NCBI GenBank assembly: GCA_051294375.1
Contig: CM119265.1
Coordinates: 15,352,963-15,416,962 of the forward strand
Source: Paraspadella gotoi
Taxonomy: Eukaryota > Chaetognatha
Direction: 5' to 3'
Length of the DNA: 64,000 nt
In this document: positions 53,691-63,341 of the stretch, piece by piece
How positions within the stretch are numbered: the first letter of the stretch is position 1
Layout: every line of letters starts with the position of its first letter
The notes under the pieces: generated by a model
Database searches by the model: none
Seen by the model: the letters and a program-made list of their open reading frames with translations, nothing else
What the model was told of the DNA's origin: nothing
Made by a program: the position numbers and the translations under genes

Positions 53691-54044
53691 GAAATGTTAA
53701 CTAAAACTAAACCTCTTTGTCAAAGAGATTGTTCACTTTTGTATTTTTGATTTTGTTGCGATGTGCTGGTTTCAGTTACACTTACACTTACAGTGCAGAT
53801 CGATCGTTCTAATCTATCTGATCACAATTATCTGTCATTCATGTCATTCATGCATTAAATTTACCTATTTATACATTACGATCAAATTGACTATATTTTC
53901 AGTTGATCAATTGTTTTTTGTTTCTCTCTCACGAACGTATTAAAATCGTGGTCTTTCCTTTCCCTTTCCAGAAAAAAAATTATTGATGTTTTTTTAGTCA
54001 TAGTTAGTTTCGGCAAAAATCGGTCATTCCCGGAAAGTCGACGC
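53690..54044. other. AT-rich spacer between the MITE-like repeat and the solo LTR
   Basis: No gene or recognisable repeat. The only frame of note (53,761-53,943) is hydrophobic and AT-driven. Confidence 0.5.
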
Positions 54045-54048
54045 CAAC

Positions 54049-54531
54049 TGTTAGATCCAAAGACTCACAAATCGTGATATCTGTGTTTAAACTTTATTAC
54101 GTCGTCACAAGGATTTACCGTTTATTTATGATCTTTTCTCTACATTCGTCATCGTCGTGATTCAGTTATTTTTGTCGAAATTCAGTATTTTTTCAGTATT
54201 ATTCATTGCGTTCTGAATCATTACGTTTTCTTTATATAATACATTGTAATTCTTTTAAATGTTTAAATAATGATTTTTGATATTATTTTGTGTACTGTTT
54301 GAATATCTATATGCTTTGATTATTTTATTAAGGTACCCTTTTTAAGAATTCTTCAGAAACTCAAAGATTAAGAGATAAACTGTTTGATATCATCGTCGAT
54401 CCACTCCGGCCGCCAATTCTTGCCTTTGAGGGTTTCCCCGAACGACCGAAGCGGCTCGCCAATAGAAGTTCCTCGAATCAAAGATTCTCGGGGGCGTTTT
54501 TCTGGAGGGACGGACCGGCGGGTCCTAACAC
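54049..54531 (+). mobile_element. Solo LTR (483 bp) with 4-bp target duplication
   Basis: The element starts TGTTAG and ends CTAACA, a 6-bp terminal inverted repeat of the TG...CA type used by LTR retrotransposons. It is bracketed by CAAC at 54,045-54,048 and CAAC at 54,532-54,535, a 4-bp target site duplication. No internal coding region or second LTR is present, so this is most simply a solo LTR left by recombination. It contains a TATA-like TTTATATAAT near 54,231. It ends about 530 bp upstream of the ATG of the 55-63 kb gene on the same strand, so it could add promoter sequence; that last point is inference. The orientation is assigned only from the TATA-like element. Confidence 0.7.
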
Positions 54532-54535
54532 AACT

Positions 54536-55060
54536 TCTTCCTTTTTGAAAAAAATTATTAATATTGATATTTTTATGAATTTTTTTCGCTTGAGGGATCG
54601 TTTAAGGTTATTCTTAGGCCTGACTCTGAGGGATAAACTTAGGGATAGAGAATAGCGAGCCTTAGCAAAAGGTTAAGGTTAAGGATGGGCTTAGACTCTG
54701 GTTAGGAATAGTTACGTATTTAGGGTTAAGGGTTAATATTTAATAAATTTGTTTTAAATTAATTTCAGCTCATTTACGGTTTCAAAAATGCCCGACACGA
54801 TTTTTCCGTTAGTTATTACAAATATTAAAATTTGTCATTTTATATCAAAAATAAGTAAAAAAGATTCTGAATATTGAAATGCTTTTTCTTTACTCATGGA
54901 AACGGGAGATATACACTTTCGGAATCGCCCAAAACGTTTGCCACCACTTCACTATCAATATTTTAGAAATACCTTAATGTTAAATCCTTATCGGGGTTCG
55001 CAGGTCCGTTTTACAACACTCATTTGCTGATAAAAACGCATTTATTTCCAAACAGGAAAA
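54536..55060. promoter_or_regulatory. Presumed upstream region of the 18-exon gene
   Basis: This lies between the solo LTR and the ATG. A pyrimidine-poor acceptor TTTATTTCCAAACAG ends 5 nt before the ATG, so the true transcription start may be further upstream or in the LTR. A G/T-rich patch at 54,600-54,745 contains several GGTTAAGG and TTAGGG-like words. No confident TATA or initiator could be assigned. Confidence 0.3.
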
Positions 55061-55175
55061 ATGGGAAACATCTGCGACTGTTTGAAGAAAGCAAATGATG
55101 GCGAAAGTCTCGTGCCACCCGTGACTCGGGACAGCCGCTACGGAGGACTCCAAGAACAAGTCGAACCTCCCGACG
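55061..55175 (+). other. First coding exon: N-terminal acylation motif
   Basis: The exon encodes 38 residues beginning MGNICDCLKK. Gly2 after the initiator Met is the obligatory N-myristoylation residue, and cysteines 5 and 7 are placed like the palmitoylated cysteines of many dually acylated proteins. Residue 6 is Asp, where the classic consensus prefers Ser or Thr, so myristoylation is likely but not certain (ARF proteins beginning MGNIF also lack Ser/Thr there). The exon ends in phase 1 before GTGAAG. The following intron is only 71 bp. Confidence 0.6.
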
Positions 55176-58100
55176 GTGAAGTCTGAAAAAAGAATAATCT
55201 CAAAAATCACAAATTAAAGTGGTATTAACTTCTTTTTTTTCAACAGCGATCGCCGTAAGCAGCGAGCGTATTTCCCAAGCCGAACCCCAACTTCCGCCCG
55301 CATCCAAACCTATTGCCCAAGTACAACCCCAGGCCCAAACGAAGAAAAAAGCTTCCACATCTTCGGCGTCGGATATCGCACCGGAAACGAACCCGGAAAA
55401 AGTGACGCTCCCACCGCCGCCGTCGAGAGGTCTTGTCAAGAGAACTTCCCAGGTAATGACATTTATTGGACAAGGAAAGGTCCGTATAATCGTCTTTTTC
55501 GCCGGTTCAACGAATTCATTAGTTTTCAGAGTTACTTTCTTGGAGCCCTGGATTCGTCGAGATCCAAATTCTTAAATACATTTAAAGCGTAGCAATAAGT
55601 ATCAAGTGCAATAAGATTCGCAAAAGAAACAAGGAAAGGTGCCTGTGCAGTGTAGCTTGTATTGCCCAGGTTCACCCCGCCTATTGACATCGTACCGGTG
55701 GCTCATTGAGTACAGCTAACCGATGGCCGCTATGTACTAATGTATAATGGCAATAAGCAACCTCTTATTTCAAAATAAATTTTAGTGTAAAATTTTAATC
55801 TTAATAATTATAGCTGTCGTTTTGGGGTTAATTTATTTAATTCCGACGGAGTCTCCGTTTCAATACGTACACTGCGGCGCAAAAAAAAGTAGCCGCTTAT
55901 CTTCAAATACATCACTAATTCTTTTTCAATTTTTTAAAAAATAATTATATAAACTATATAGCCTTTTTAAAAAGTTATCGATCGGTGAAAAAAAAAATTG
56001 GTTCAGGCAATACAATATAATAATATTTTTAAGTATCAAAACGCAATGGAAAAAATTATTTCCATATATAGGTGAAAGTTGATAAAAAAATTTGTTAAAT
56101 ACAAAATTAGTAGAAAAACAATTTGATTTGTTTTGGCAACGAATTGTATTTAAAGCATAAAGCAGACATGTTTCGACTCTGTTTTTCTCCTAATTACTAA
56201 AAACAACGAAATCGAAAGTCTTTGGCAAAGACTTTGCACAAAAATATAAATTTTTTTAAAAGATATTGAAACTAGAAACAGTTTCGCTTTCGGTGACTTA
56301 TATTTATTTTCCAAGATGAAGATGGTAATCCTAATTTAATTATGCATTCTCGAAGTCGCTGCTCTACTCTTAACCACTCTTTAGTCTTTACTACTCTACG
56401 ATTTTCGTTTATTTTTTATATTTTTTTGTAGGATGGACCGTCTGTCATTCCACGACCGATCGTGGAAACAACTTCAGCAAAAGCAAATGTGAATATTAAT
56501 GATCCCTTGGGTAAGCCTAATATTATTAAGAATTATTATTTGTCATTGCATTTGTTCTTCTTTAGTGAATAGTGATTGTAGTTAGAAAGTGTTTTCATAT
56601 TTACTTCATTTTTATTTGCAGCGGTACCTGAGTATGAAATAAGAGGTAAGCTATAGATTGTTGAACTACATAAAAATATTGTTTTGAGAAACGCACTCTG
56701 TCTTCAAATCATAGCCTTTTCGGTGTTTTCTAATTTTTTAATGGATTCGCGTTTATGTAGTTACGATAAATCTCGATTAAAACCAAGGTGATAGATAGTG
56801 CAGGAGTATCGCTTCATAAGCATTAAGTATTAGTATTCTGTTCAAATTCTGTATTCGGTTGATTTAGAGAATAAGGTAGCAAAAAATATAGAACCTGGTG
56901 TAATCTTTAATCTTGTTATAACCAGGAATCGGAAAATCAGTTTCTGAACCCGTTTATTCGTCTCCTGAACGGAAAGAAACCTCACAGAAAGACGGGGCCT
57001 CTAAAGATCACCAGTTTTCATCAGTCGCCACGGATTCATCTGCCGTTCGTCAGGAACCGCTTGAAATTCCACCGACATTTGATACAAACGATGCTACTGG
57101 TATGTAGAATACGAGCAATTTTAGATTGTCATTGTGACTTAACATGAAACCGCTTCATCGTTAAATTTACTTTGCAGAAACTGAAGAGGGTTTCTCCGAT
57201 TTCGTTAAAGAAAGAGCTGATAGTATTTCTCCTCTTCCGCCGTTACCCCCTATGTCTCCTACCATCACCAAGACGACTCCTAAAGCACCTCTGATCTCCT
57301 CTCCTTGCCTACCACAATCAATTGACAGCGATGAAAGTACCGTAGCGAAAAAAGGTTAGATATGATTCATATTATGAAATAATTTTTAATTGATGCGTTC
57401 TTTTTGGAGCTGCTTCTTTTATTCAAAGATTTTCTGCAAAACGAAGATGGCCAAAAAGATTTTTCTGATTACCTCGATCATGTTGTTGCTCAGACTAAAA
57501 AAAATATTGCGAAGACGTCCTCAAATTCATATGTTTTAGGTAAGATTATAATTAATTTCAAGCAATACGTTTTTAAATTTAAAGTTCTCCATTCCGTAAA
57601 ATTCTCCACAAAAAATGCATTTAAATTACAATTTCAATTAAAAGACGCAAACTTGAAAAATTAAAATGCGTTAATAAAAATTACCTTATTACTTTATTCA
57701 GACGGTGATGGCGTGAAGGAAGGTCACCTTGACTCGGTGAGAAAAATAATTATATTGTTTTACCATATTTACATATTAAACTGTTTGAAACCATTTTTAA
57801 ATCGTACTTAACAGTTAACGAAGTTCTATGCTTTGTCCAATTTAACTAAGATTAAGAATGTACGCTTGATTCGCAGAATGTCCAGGACGCTACCAATGAT
57901 TGTGCATCTGTTTCTGAAACTATACCAAATACACTGGAAAGACCAGACGCTGCCTCTCATGAGAACAAAACTCCGGTTGCGATGCAGAATAGTTACCAAC
58001 AAATGGCGGATGTGCTTAATATACCTAGTAAGATAATACTTTTTAGCAACAAGCATTAGAAAAATTTATTTCCATTTTAACAATTTTTCTTAGAATCCCA

Positions 58101-61100
58101 ATTAGATCTCTCTGATCATGGACCACCTTCATCCTTCGAAGTTGGTTCAAGCGAGCCCGATGATATGACTACTAACGAGTTTAATGAAACAGGGAAGAGT
58201 CTTGCAGATGAACTTTCTGAATTTTTATCAGTCGGTGAGATTTTGGATTAACCTTCATTTTTATGTATGTACCTGTAATTTCTTTTATTAATTTCTTTTT
58301 CTTATTTTTTAGCACCTGAAGGCGAAATCCACGATGCAGAAGCTCCCAAAGTAGACACATTGTTAGATGATTTAGGTAACTGTCCTATTCAGGATATTTC
58401 AGAAATAACAAAGCAGAATAAATCTCAACAGATTTCGATGGTAGCAAGTGATTGGCAGCCGAGACAAAATCTGTTTAGTATAGATGATGATGAATATGAA
58501 GTTATTAAGAAAAATGATGAAGATAACGTTGAACAAGTTGATGTCAATCCAACTCTCAAAACTAAAAATAAAACTGAAAACTTAACCCAATCAGGGCAGG
58601 AGTTTGAAAATATTCATAATATACAAGAAGAATCAGAAAACAATGAAAACAAGACTAGTGATTTAATGGTAACTGATGCAATGGGAATAAACCAGAAAAT
58701 ATCCTCGGAAACCAAAGCATTGATTCCAAATTTAGATATAAATGAGAACAGTTACGTTAAAGATGAGGAAGATCAATGTATTGATTTAACAAATGGTAGT
58801 AGTTTTCTTAAAAAAAGTAACCAAAAGAACGAGGTCAATTTATTGGTATCCTCAATTAAAAATGATCTCTCTCTTGAAAATACATCATTAGAAAAAAAGA
58901 TTTCATCATTTGACGAATTCCATTCTGCTGCACAGGGTAAGTTTTGATGCTCCATTATCCACCTTTATTTTCAAAAACCATGATTTTTGCTATTCTTTTC
59001 AGGGATACCGCCTGTGAATGATGATTTATTATTGCTTGAAGCTACTCCTAGGGATTGCGAATTATCTGGAATAATGGAGGAAATGTCGAAAAAGGACATA
59101 ATGGTTCGTAGATGCTTTCATGGTAGTATTTATCTAAATACGCATTAAGGTGCAACAGGTTAAGAACTAGTAGATTGTAGAATCGTAGAAGGTGAAGTGA
59201 CTATTATTGAATATGAAAATAAAAAGTTTTAAGATTTATGTTGTACATGAGTACAAGGAGGTTTTAAAATTATTTTAATAAAATATAACGTATTAAATAA
59301 AACTTTTTTATCGTATTCTCATAGCTAAAGTTATATATAATATACTCTGGGAGTGAATAAACAAGACTGTGAGAGAGTCTTGATTGAAAGCTTGCAGGGA
59401 CCTGCTATGTCATTATCTTGTAAGAGTGATGGAGGCCTTAAACCACCAAAGCCTGTCCAAAGTCAGGGGCAAGATAGCTTATTTATTAAATGAATGGATA
59501 ATTTTTATATTGGTTGTACCAATTTCATATATTATTTAAAGGTTATTATTACTCTATTTTATAATTTTAATGAAATTTAATTGAAAACTTTCTTAAAAGT
59601 GCTATATTTGGGCCCACCTTAATAACTCGTGAAAAATTAAGAAAAATTAAAGGGTTTTTTACCATGATGTAGTCGGGCATTGTCTAGGTTCACCCCGCCT
59701 ATAAGCATGACACCTTGAGTCGTGACCCGGTGGCTCATTGAGTAAAGCCATCAGCTCATGACTACTAGGTACTGGGTTCAACCCGGTAACTACCCTGCGG
59801 GAAGCGTGAGGACGGCCGTAAGCCTCCTTGGGGGCGTGGAAAACACTCAAGCCTGGTTCCAAGCCTAGGACCCGTTCCATGGCAGCTAGAGAGGGTTAAA
59901 GAAGTTGCGGATAGCACTCTTCAGCCAAATACGGCCAGAAAATTATTACTGAATAACTAATGTAAAACTTAGCAGATAATCTGTCATGATCTATTTGGGA
60001 TACAATCACGTGTGAAGAGTTACTGCTGTTCATTAGAGCGTAGTGAAAGTTACGTACGGAAATTCTAAAAGTCAATTTTGAACAACATACCATCAGTGAA
60101 CATTAATTTGTAAAAAAAATTTTGTTTTTTAATCTTCGCAGTAGGCTATATTTATATATAGTACTATCCTTATAAAACCGAAAAATTTCAAAATAGGCTT
60201 TTCTTAATTTTGATTGCAGATTTGAATTCCTCGTCAAAAGTTGATAAAAGAAAATATAAATCATTTTTAAAAATTCTTTCATTAAATGGGTTAAAAATTT
60301 AAAAAACTATATTTAATATATAAAAAGATAATTTTCAGCTTAAAATATAGTTTTTTTTCATTTTTGATGCTCTTAATGAAAGAATTTTTCAAAAAGAGTT
60401 TTATTTTTTTCTATCAACTTTTTATCTGAAAAAAAAATCTTAAAAAAAACTGTTTTAAAATTTTAACATTTATTGGATTAGTTCTAGTATAAATATGGCC
60501 TACTGCGTAAATTACAAAATTTATTATAAATTTTTTTTATATATAAATGTTCATTAGTATAATGTTGTTCGTTCTTCTCTTTTATAATTTTAATTAAAGT
60601 TAAATTTAGAAATTTTACTACGCCTTACTGTTCATTGCTTTAATAGGAGACATATAAACTTATATATTATGGTGGAGCGATAAAAAGATTGAGCGATTGA
60701 ACAATGTTTTTTTGCTGCCTTTGTATATGTATTACATAATCATAATCATACTATTGTGGTGACTTTACTTGATCACATCTCACATCTAAATATCTATGTC
60801 CACTCAAATAAAAAAAAGTATTTTGGTTTTCCGGCTTTATAAGTTCTAATATTAATAATTAGGGCGAAGAATTGGTCGAAAGCCTTGCCGTCAATATTTC
60901 AAAGGATGTTTTAAAGTTATCCTTGGACGATATATCCAAATGTGATGAGGCTGAGTCAGGCAAGGTAAGATAAAAAATAGTTTTAAAGAACAATGTAAAT
61001 TAAAATTTTTGTAACTATCTGTAAATATCTGTACAATCTACATATGTCTTATCTTTTTGGCTTAGGATTTGTCTAGCAATATCTCCGAATCGGTTATTGA

Positions 61101-63341
61101 AACTGACGTAGGGATCCTTGACGAGGGCAAGCTGAACAATTCTGAAAATATTAACTCAGAAATTGACTCTTGCATGAAAAAGGTTGTGGCCGATCCTGTT
61201 AAGGCCAACTGGTTTGAGATCGCCCCCGTCATGGCTGATGCTGTTGAGGCTACCACTGAAAAGGCTGCCCTTATCGAGGCTGCCCCTATTGATGCTGCCC
61301 CTATCGAGGTTGATGCTGTTGAGGCTACCACTCAAAAGCCTACCCCCATTGAGGCTGCCCCTATCGAGGCTGCCCCCCTGGAGGCTATCCCCGTTGAAAC
61401 TGCCCCCGTCGAGGCTGATGCTGTTGAGGCTACCACTCAAAAGCCTACCCCTGTCGAGGCCATCCCCGTCGAGGTTGAGGCCATCCCCGTTCCCATCGAG
61501 GCTATCCCCGTCGAGACTGCCCCCGTCAAGGCTATCCCCATCGAGACTATCCCAGTTGAAACTGCCCCCGTCGAGTCTGCCACCGTCGAAGCAAGCGATG
61601 AAGAAATCGAAGATATAGCTTCTTTGGGTATTGATTTTGCCAAAATTATGGCTACCGCAAAGAAAATTGATGAAAAAGATAAAGGCGATTGCAATCCTCT
61701 TGGTTAGTTAATTATTTTATACTATTATTACAATCTTGAAGCTTGATTTCTTATTCATAATTTCATACATATGGATTTTTAGAATTATCAAATGAGGGTC
61801 GTGACGATGATTTTCTTGACAAATTGGCCAAGAAAATATCTACCCCTAAATCGCCGGAAGAAAGTGAATTTCGAGATGAAACAACGGAATTCGAAGCAGG
61901 TAAAACAATTTCTTTATTAAGTAGCTTTTCAGCAGATCCCGACTCTATAATTCACTTTGTCAGTCCGTCGGTCGCTAAAGCCCCCTCAATCTTGTTGGTC
62001 AGAATATGTCAGAATATCGAATTATGATAAATTATTCAAAAAAAAACGATGTCCGTCTGTCTGTCCGTCCGTCCGTCTGTCCCACCTTAGCAAAAAACAC
62101 CAATTACTCTTGATTGGATGGATTGGAATGAAATTTTGTGTGTGGGTAGGGAAGTGTGTGATTGAGCTGGATATGAAGTTTCGATGGAATCGTCCAAGTG
62201 AAAATGAGTTATTTCATTATTTGAACACCAATTACTCAGGAGTGGATGGGGCGATTGACTTGAATTTTTGTATTTGGGTAGAAAAGTTTGTGATTAAGCT
62301 GGAAAGTTTTAAGTTTAAATGGGAAAAAATAAAAAATGTGTTTCATTAATTGATTATGCTTTTTTTTTCTTTCTATATTAAATGTAAATGCAAGATGTAC
62401 TAAATAATCAAATAATTAATCAGTCAATTAATCAATCAAAACAAACATTTTCGGATCAAAATAATTGATTGTCTAATTAATTAACTTTAATTAATTATTA
62501 ACTAATTACCGATAATGATCGTGGGCAGATCCGACATTGTTTGCTCAAACTTGTTTGTTTGTTATTCGATATTTCTCCTACAGTGGATGGAAGCAGCGCA
62601 GCTTCAAGCCCCCAAAATAGTTATACGACCACAAACACTTCATTTACATCGGCCAGGTCCGACGTTACTCTCAAAGGTTCGTTGCACTGTGACTTTAACT
62701 TACGCTTGAGAATTTTTTTATATCATTAAAAAATAAGTAAATATAAACTGTTATATTAAGTGTTCCATTTTACCCCAGAGTGGGGTAAAACGGAAAACTT
62801 CAAGTTTTGAAAAAATGCGGCCACCTGTGGCCTCAGGATAAAAACGAATACATCAACCTGTAGCGGAGACACTTTTCTAGATATATCACCCGAATTTTTT
62901 TTTTTTTAAATAAATTTACTAAGTGAAAATTTTGAATACTTCCAAAAGTGTTCCGAATTACCCCGCACTACCCTATAATAAATAAACATTAATTTCAGAT
63001 GACTCTTCCCTCGACGCAATGAAGGTGCTAGATTCTACGAAGTCCTCCGAAATCGTTTCTCCCGTCGCAGAAGCTACATCTGATGATCAGGTGCCAATCT
63101 TTTTAAGTTACATAGATTTTGGCTGTCATTTTAACTCCTATTGTATTGTATCGTTGGTTTCTGTTAGGTCCTCGCTGATGATGAAATTGCACAAGCGGCG
63201 ATCTGGGAAGCCTCCCGGGGATCGGTTGATCAAGAAAGTCAAGGAGAGTGTCAAGAAGATGCGAGCGAGGTTCCTACGAAGGAAAAAGTGAAGAAGTCCA
63301 AGAAAAAGAAAAAGAAGAATTCTTCACACTACAGTCACTAG
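55061..63341 (+). CDS. 18-exon gene for a predicted lipid-anchored, largely disordered acidic protein (1,050 aa)
   Basis: I assembled this by eye. Exons: 55061-55175, 55247-55452, 56432-56510, 56622-56645, 56926-57099, 57178-57354, 57429-57539, 57702-57736, 57877-58027, 58094-58234, 58313-58936, 59003-59103, 60863-60964, 61066-61702, 61783-61899, 62584-62676, 62999-63090, 63168-63341. Every junction is GT-AG, all phases agree, and the sum is 3,153 nt (1,050 codons plus TAG). The start ATG sits in GAAAAATGG and has an in-frame TAA at 55,031; TTCCAAACAG just before it may be the acceptor of a 5'-UTR intron. The N terminus MGNICDCLKK has Gly2 for myristoylation and Cys5/Cys7 for palmitoylation. 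There is no signal peptide or membrane span. The middle is rich in S, T, E, D, K and P, with a PLPPLPP stretch in exon 6 and KRTS in exon 2. Exon 14 holds a pentapeptide array, and the last exon holds a short helix and a lysine-rich tail. I do not recognise an orthologue. An AKAP-like or other membrane scaffold is an inference. No clear AATAAA is visible within 300 nt after the stop. Confidence 0.82.
55652..55739 (+). mobile_element. Fragment of the same SINE family in intron 2
   Basis: AGGTTCACCCCGCCTAT and CCGGTGGCTCATTGAGTA match the SINE at 59,670-59,905, with a 6-9 bp deletion between them. The A box is kept but the B box is missing, so the copy is truncated and cannot be transcribed by polymerase III as a full promoter. 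Confidence 0.7.
59341..59530. mobile_element. MITE-like repeat copy in intron 12
   Basis: Matches 53,470-53,606 almost base for base from GAAAGCTTGCAGGGACCTGC through GGTTGTACCAATTTCATAT. It has an extra TCAGGGGCAAG block that the other copy lacks, and about 45 further upstream bases beginning CTCTGGGAGTGAATAAACAA. It lacks the second palindrome arm. Confidence 0.65.
59670..59905 (+). mobile_element. tRNA-derived SINE in intron 12
   Basis: A polymerase III A-box-like TGGCTCATTGAG starts at 59,731 and a B-box-like GGTTCAACCCG starts at 59,775. Their 44-nt spacing equals that of a real tRNA. The B box lies in a T-arm that folds as ACTGG-GTTCAAC-CCGGT. The rest of the tRNA cloverleaf is not intact, and a non-tRNA tail follows (GCGGGAAGCGTGAGGACGG onward), so this is a SINE rather than a tRNA gene. 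The shared upstream phrase AGGTTCACCCCGCCTAT marks the family. Boundaries are approximate. Confidence 0.75.
60079..60571. mobile_element. Foldback (long-hairpin) element in intron 12
   Basis: The left half (from GAACAACATACC at about 60,080) matches the reverse complement of the right half (ending AATGTTGTTC at about 60,570). Shared blocks include GAACATTA, CGCAGTAGG, AAAAGTTGATA, AAATTCTTTCATTAA and AACTATATTT, giving arms of about 240 bp with a very short loop near 60,340. It is AT-rich and has no reading frame. It is best described as a non-autonomous foldback or long-TIR MITE. Transcribed as part of the intron it would form a long hairpin. Confidence 0.75.
61189..61593 (+). repeat. Coding 15-nt minisatellite in exon 14 (pentapeptide array)
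   Basis: A 15-nt unit close to GAGGCTGCCCCTATC repeats imperfectly, giving pentapeptides of the form (A/I)-P-(V/I)-E-(A/T) across roughly residues 721-856. A larger module beginning DAVEATT recurs at 61,237, 61,312 and 61,417. The spacings of 75 and 105 nt are exact multiples of 15, so growth by whole codon blocks preserved the reading frame. The product would be an extended, acidic, Pro/Val-rich rod or disordered linker. Copy number is likely to vary between alleles. Confidence 0.85.
62050..62352. repeat. (GTCY)n tetranucleotide run followed by a 128-bp tandem dimer in intron 15
   Basis: A GTCC/GTCT tetranucleotide run (62,051-62,081) is followed by two diverged tandem units. Both start ACACCAATTACTC, at 62,097 and 62,225, 128 bp apart. 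Shared later phrases are GGGTAG, GTGTGATT/GTTTGTGATT and GAGTTATTTCATTA/GTGTTTCATTA. An open frame across it is accidental and interrupts the host gene's phase. It is probably a remnant of an interspersed repeat of unknown type. Confidence 0.6.
62768..62790. repeat. Perfect hairpin in intron 16
   Basis: TTTTACCCC-AGAGT-GGGGTAAAA is a 9-bp perfect inverted repeat with a 5-base spacer. A partial echo (GTGTTCC...TTACCCCGCA) occurs at 62,948-62,967. Function is unknown. It lies within the 322-bp intron between exons 16 and 17. Confidence 0.6.
63168..63341 (+). other. Last coding exon: amphipathic helix and polylysine tail
   Basis: The exon encodes VLADDEIAQAAIWEASRG, then a short acidic linker, then KVKKSKKKKKKNSSHYSH and the stop TAG. 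In the segment E-I-A-Q-A-A-I-W-E-A the Ile, Ala, Ala, Ile and Ala residues fall on one helical face, in the I-x-x-x-A-I-x-x-A spacing typical of PKA regulatory-subunit docking helices. The first position of that consensus is Asp rather than a small or hydrophobic residue. The six-lysine run could bind acidic phospholipid or act in nuclear localisation. Function is inferred. Confidence 0.45.

Noticed and set aside
54600-54745. Telomere-like GGTTAAGG, TTAGGG words
   Set aside because: Too degenerate and not tandem; does not support an interstitial telomere.
55200-55473. Minus-strand frames opposite exon 2
   Set aside because: Shadows of a real plus-strand exon with agreeing splice phases.
57404-57428. 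An earlier start of exon 7 at 57,410 (acceptor TTTTTGGAG)
   Set aside because: With exon 6 ending in phase 1 it gives an early stop; the acceptor ending TTCAAAG at 57,428 keeps the frame.
59724-59800. A functional tRNA gene
   Set aside because: Only the A and B box words and T-arm are tRNA-like; the anticodon stem and acceptor pairing are not intact and a SINE tail follows.
61957-62349. 130-codon frame in intron 15 (VCPSVRLSHLSKK type)
   Set aside because: It comes from the GTCY tetranucleotide run and repeat dimer, and lies between two well-supported exons in the wrong phase.
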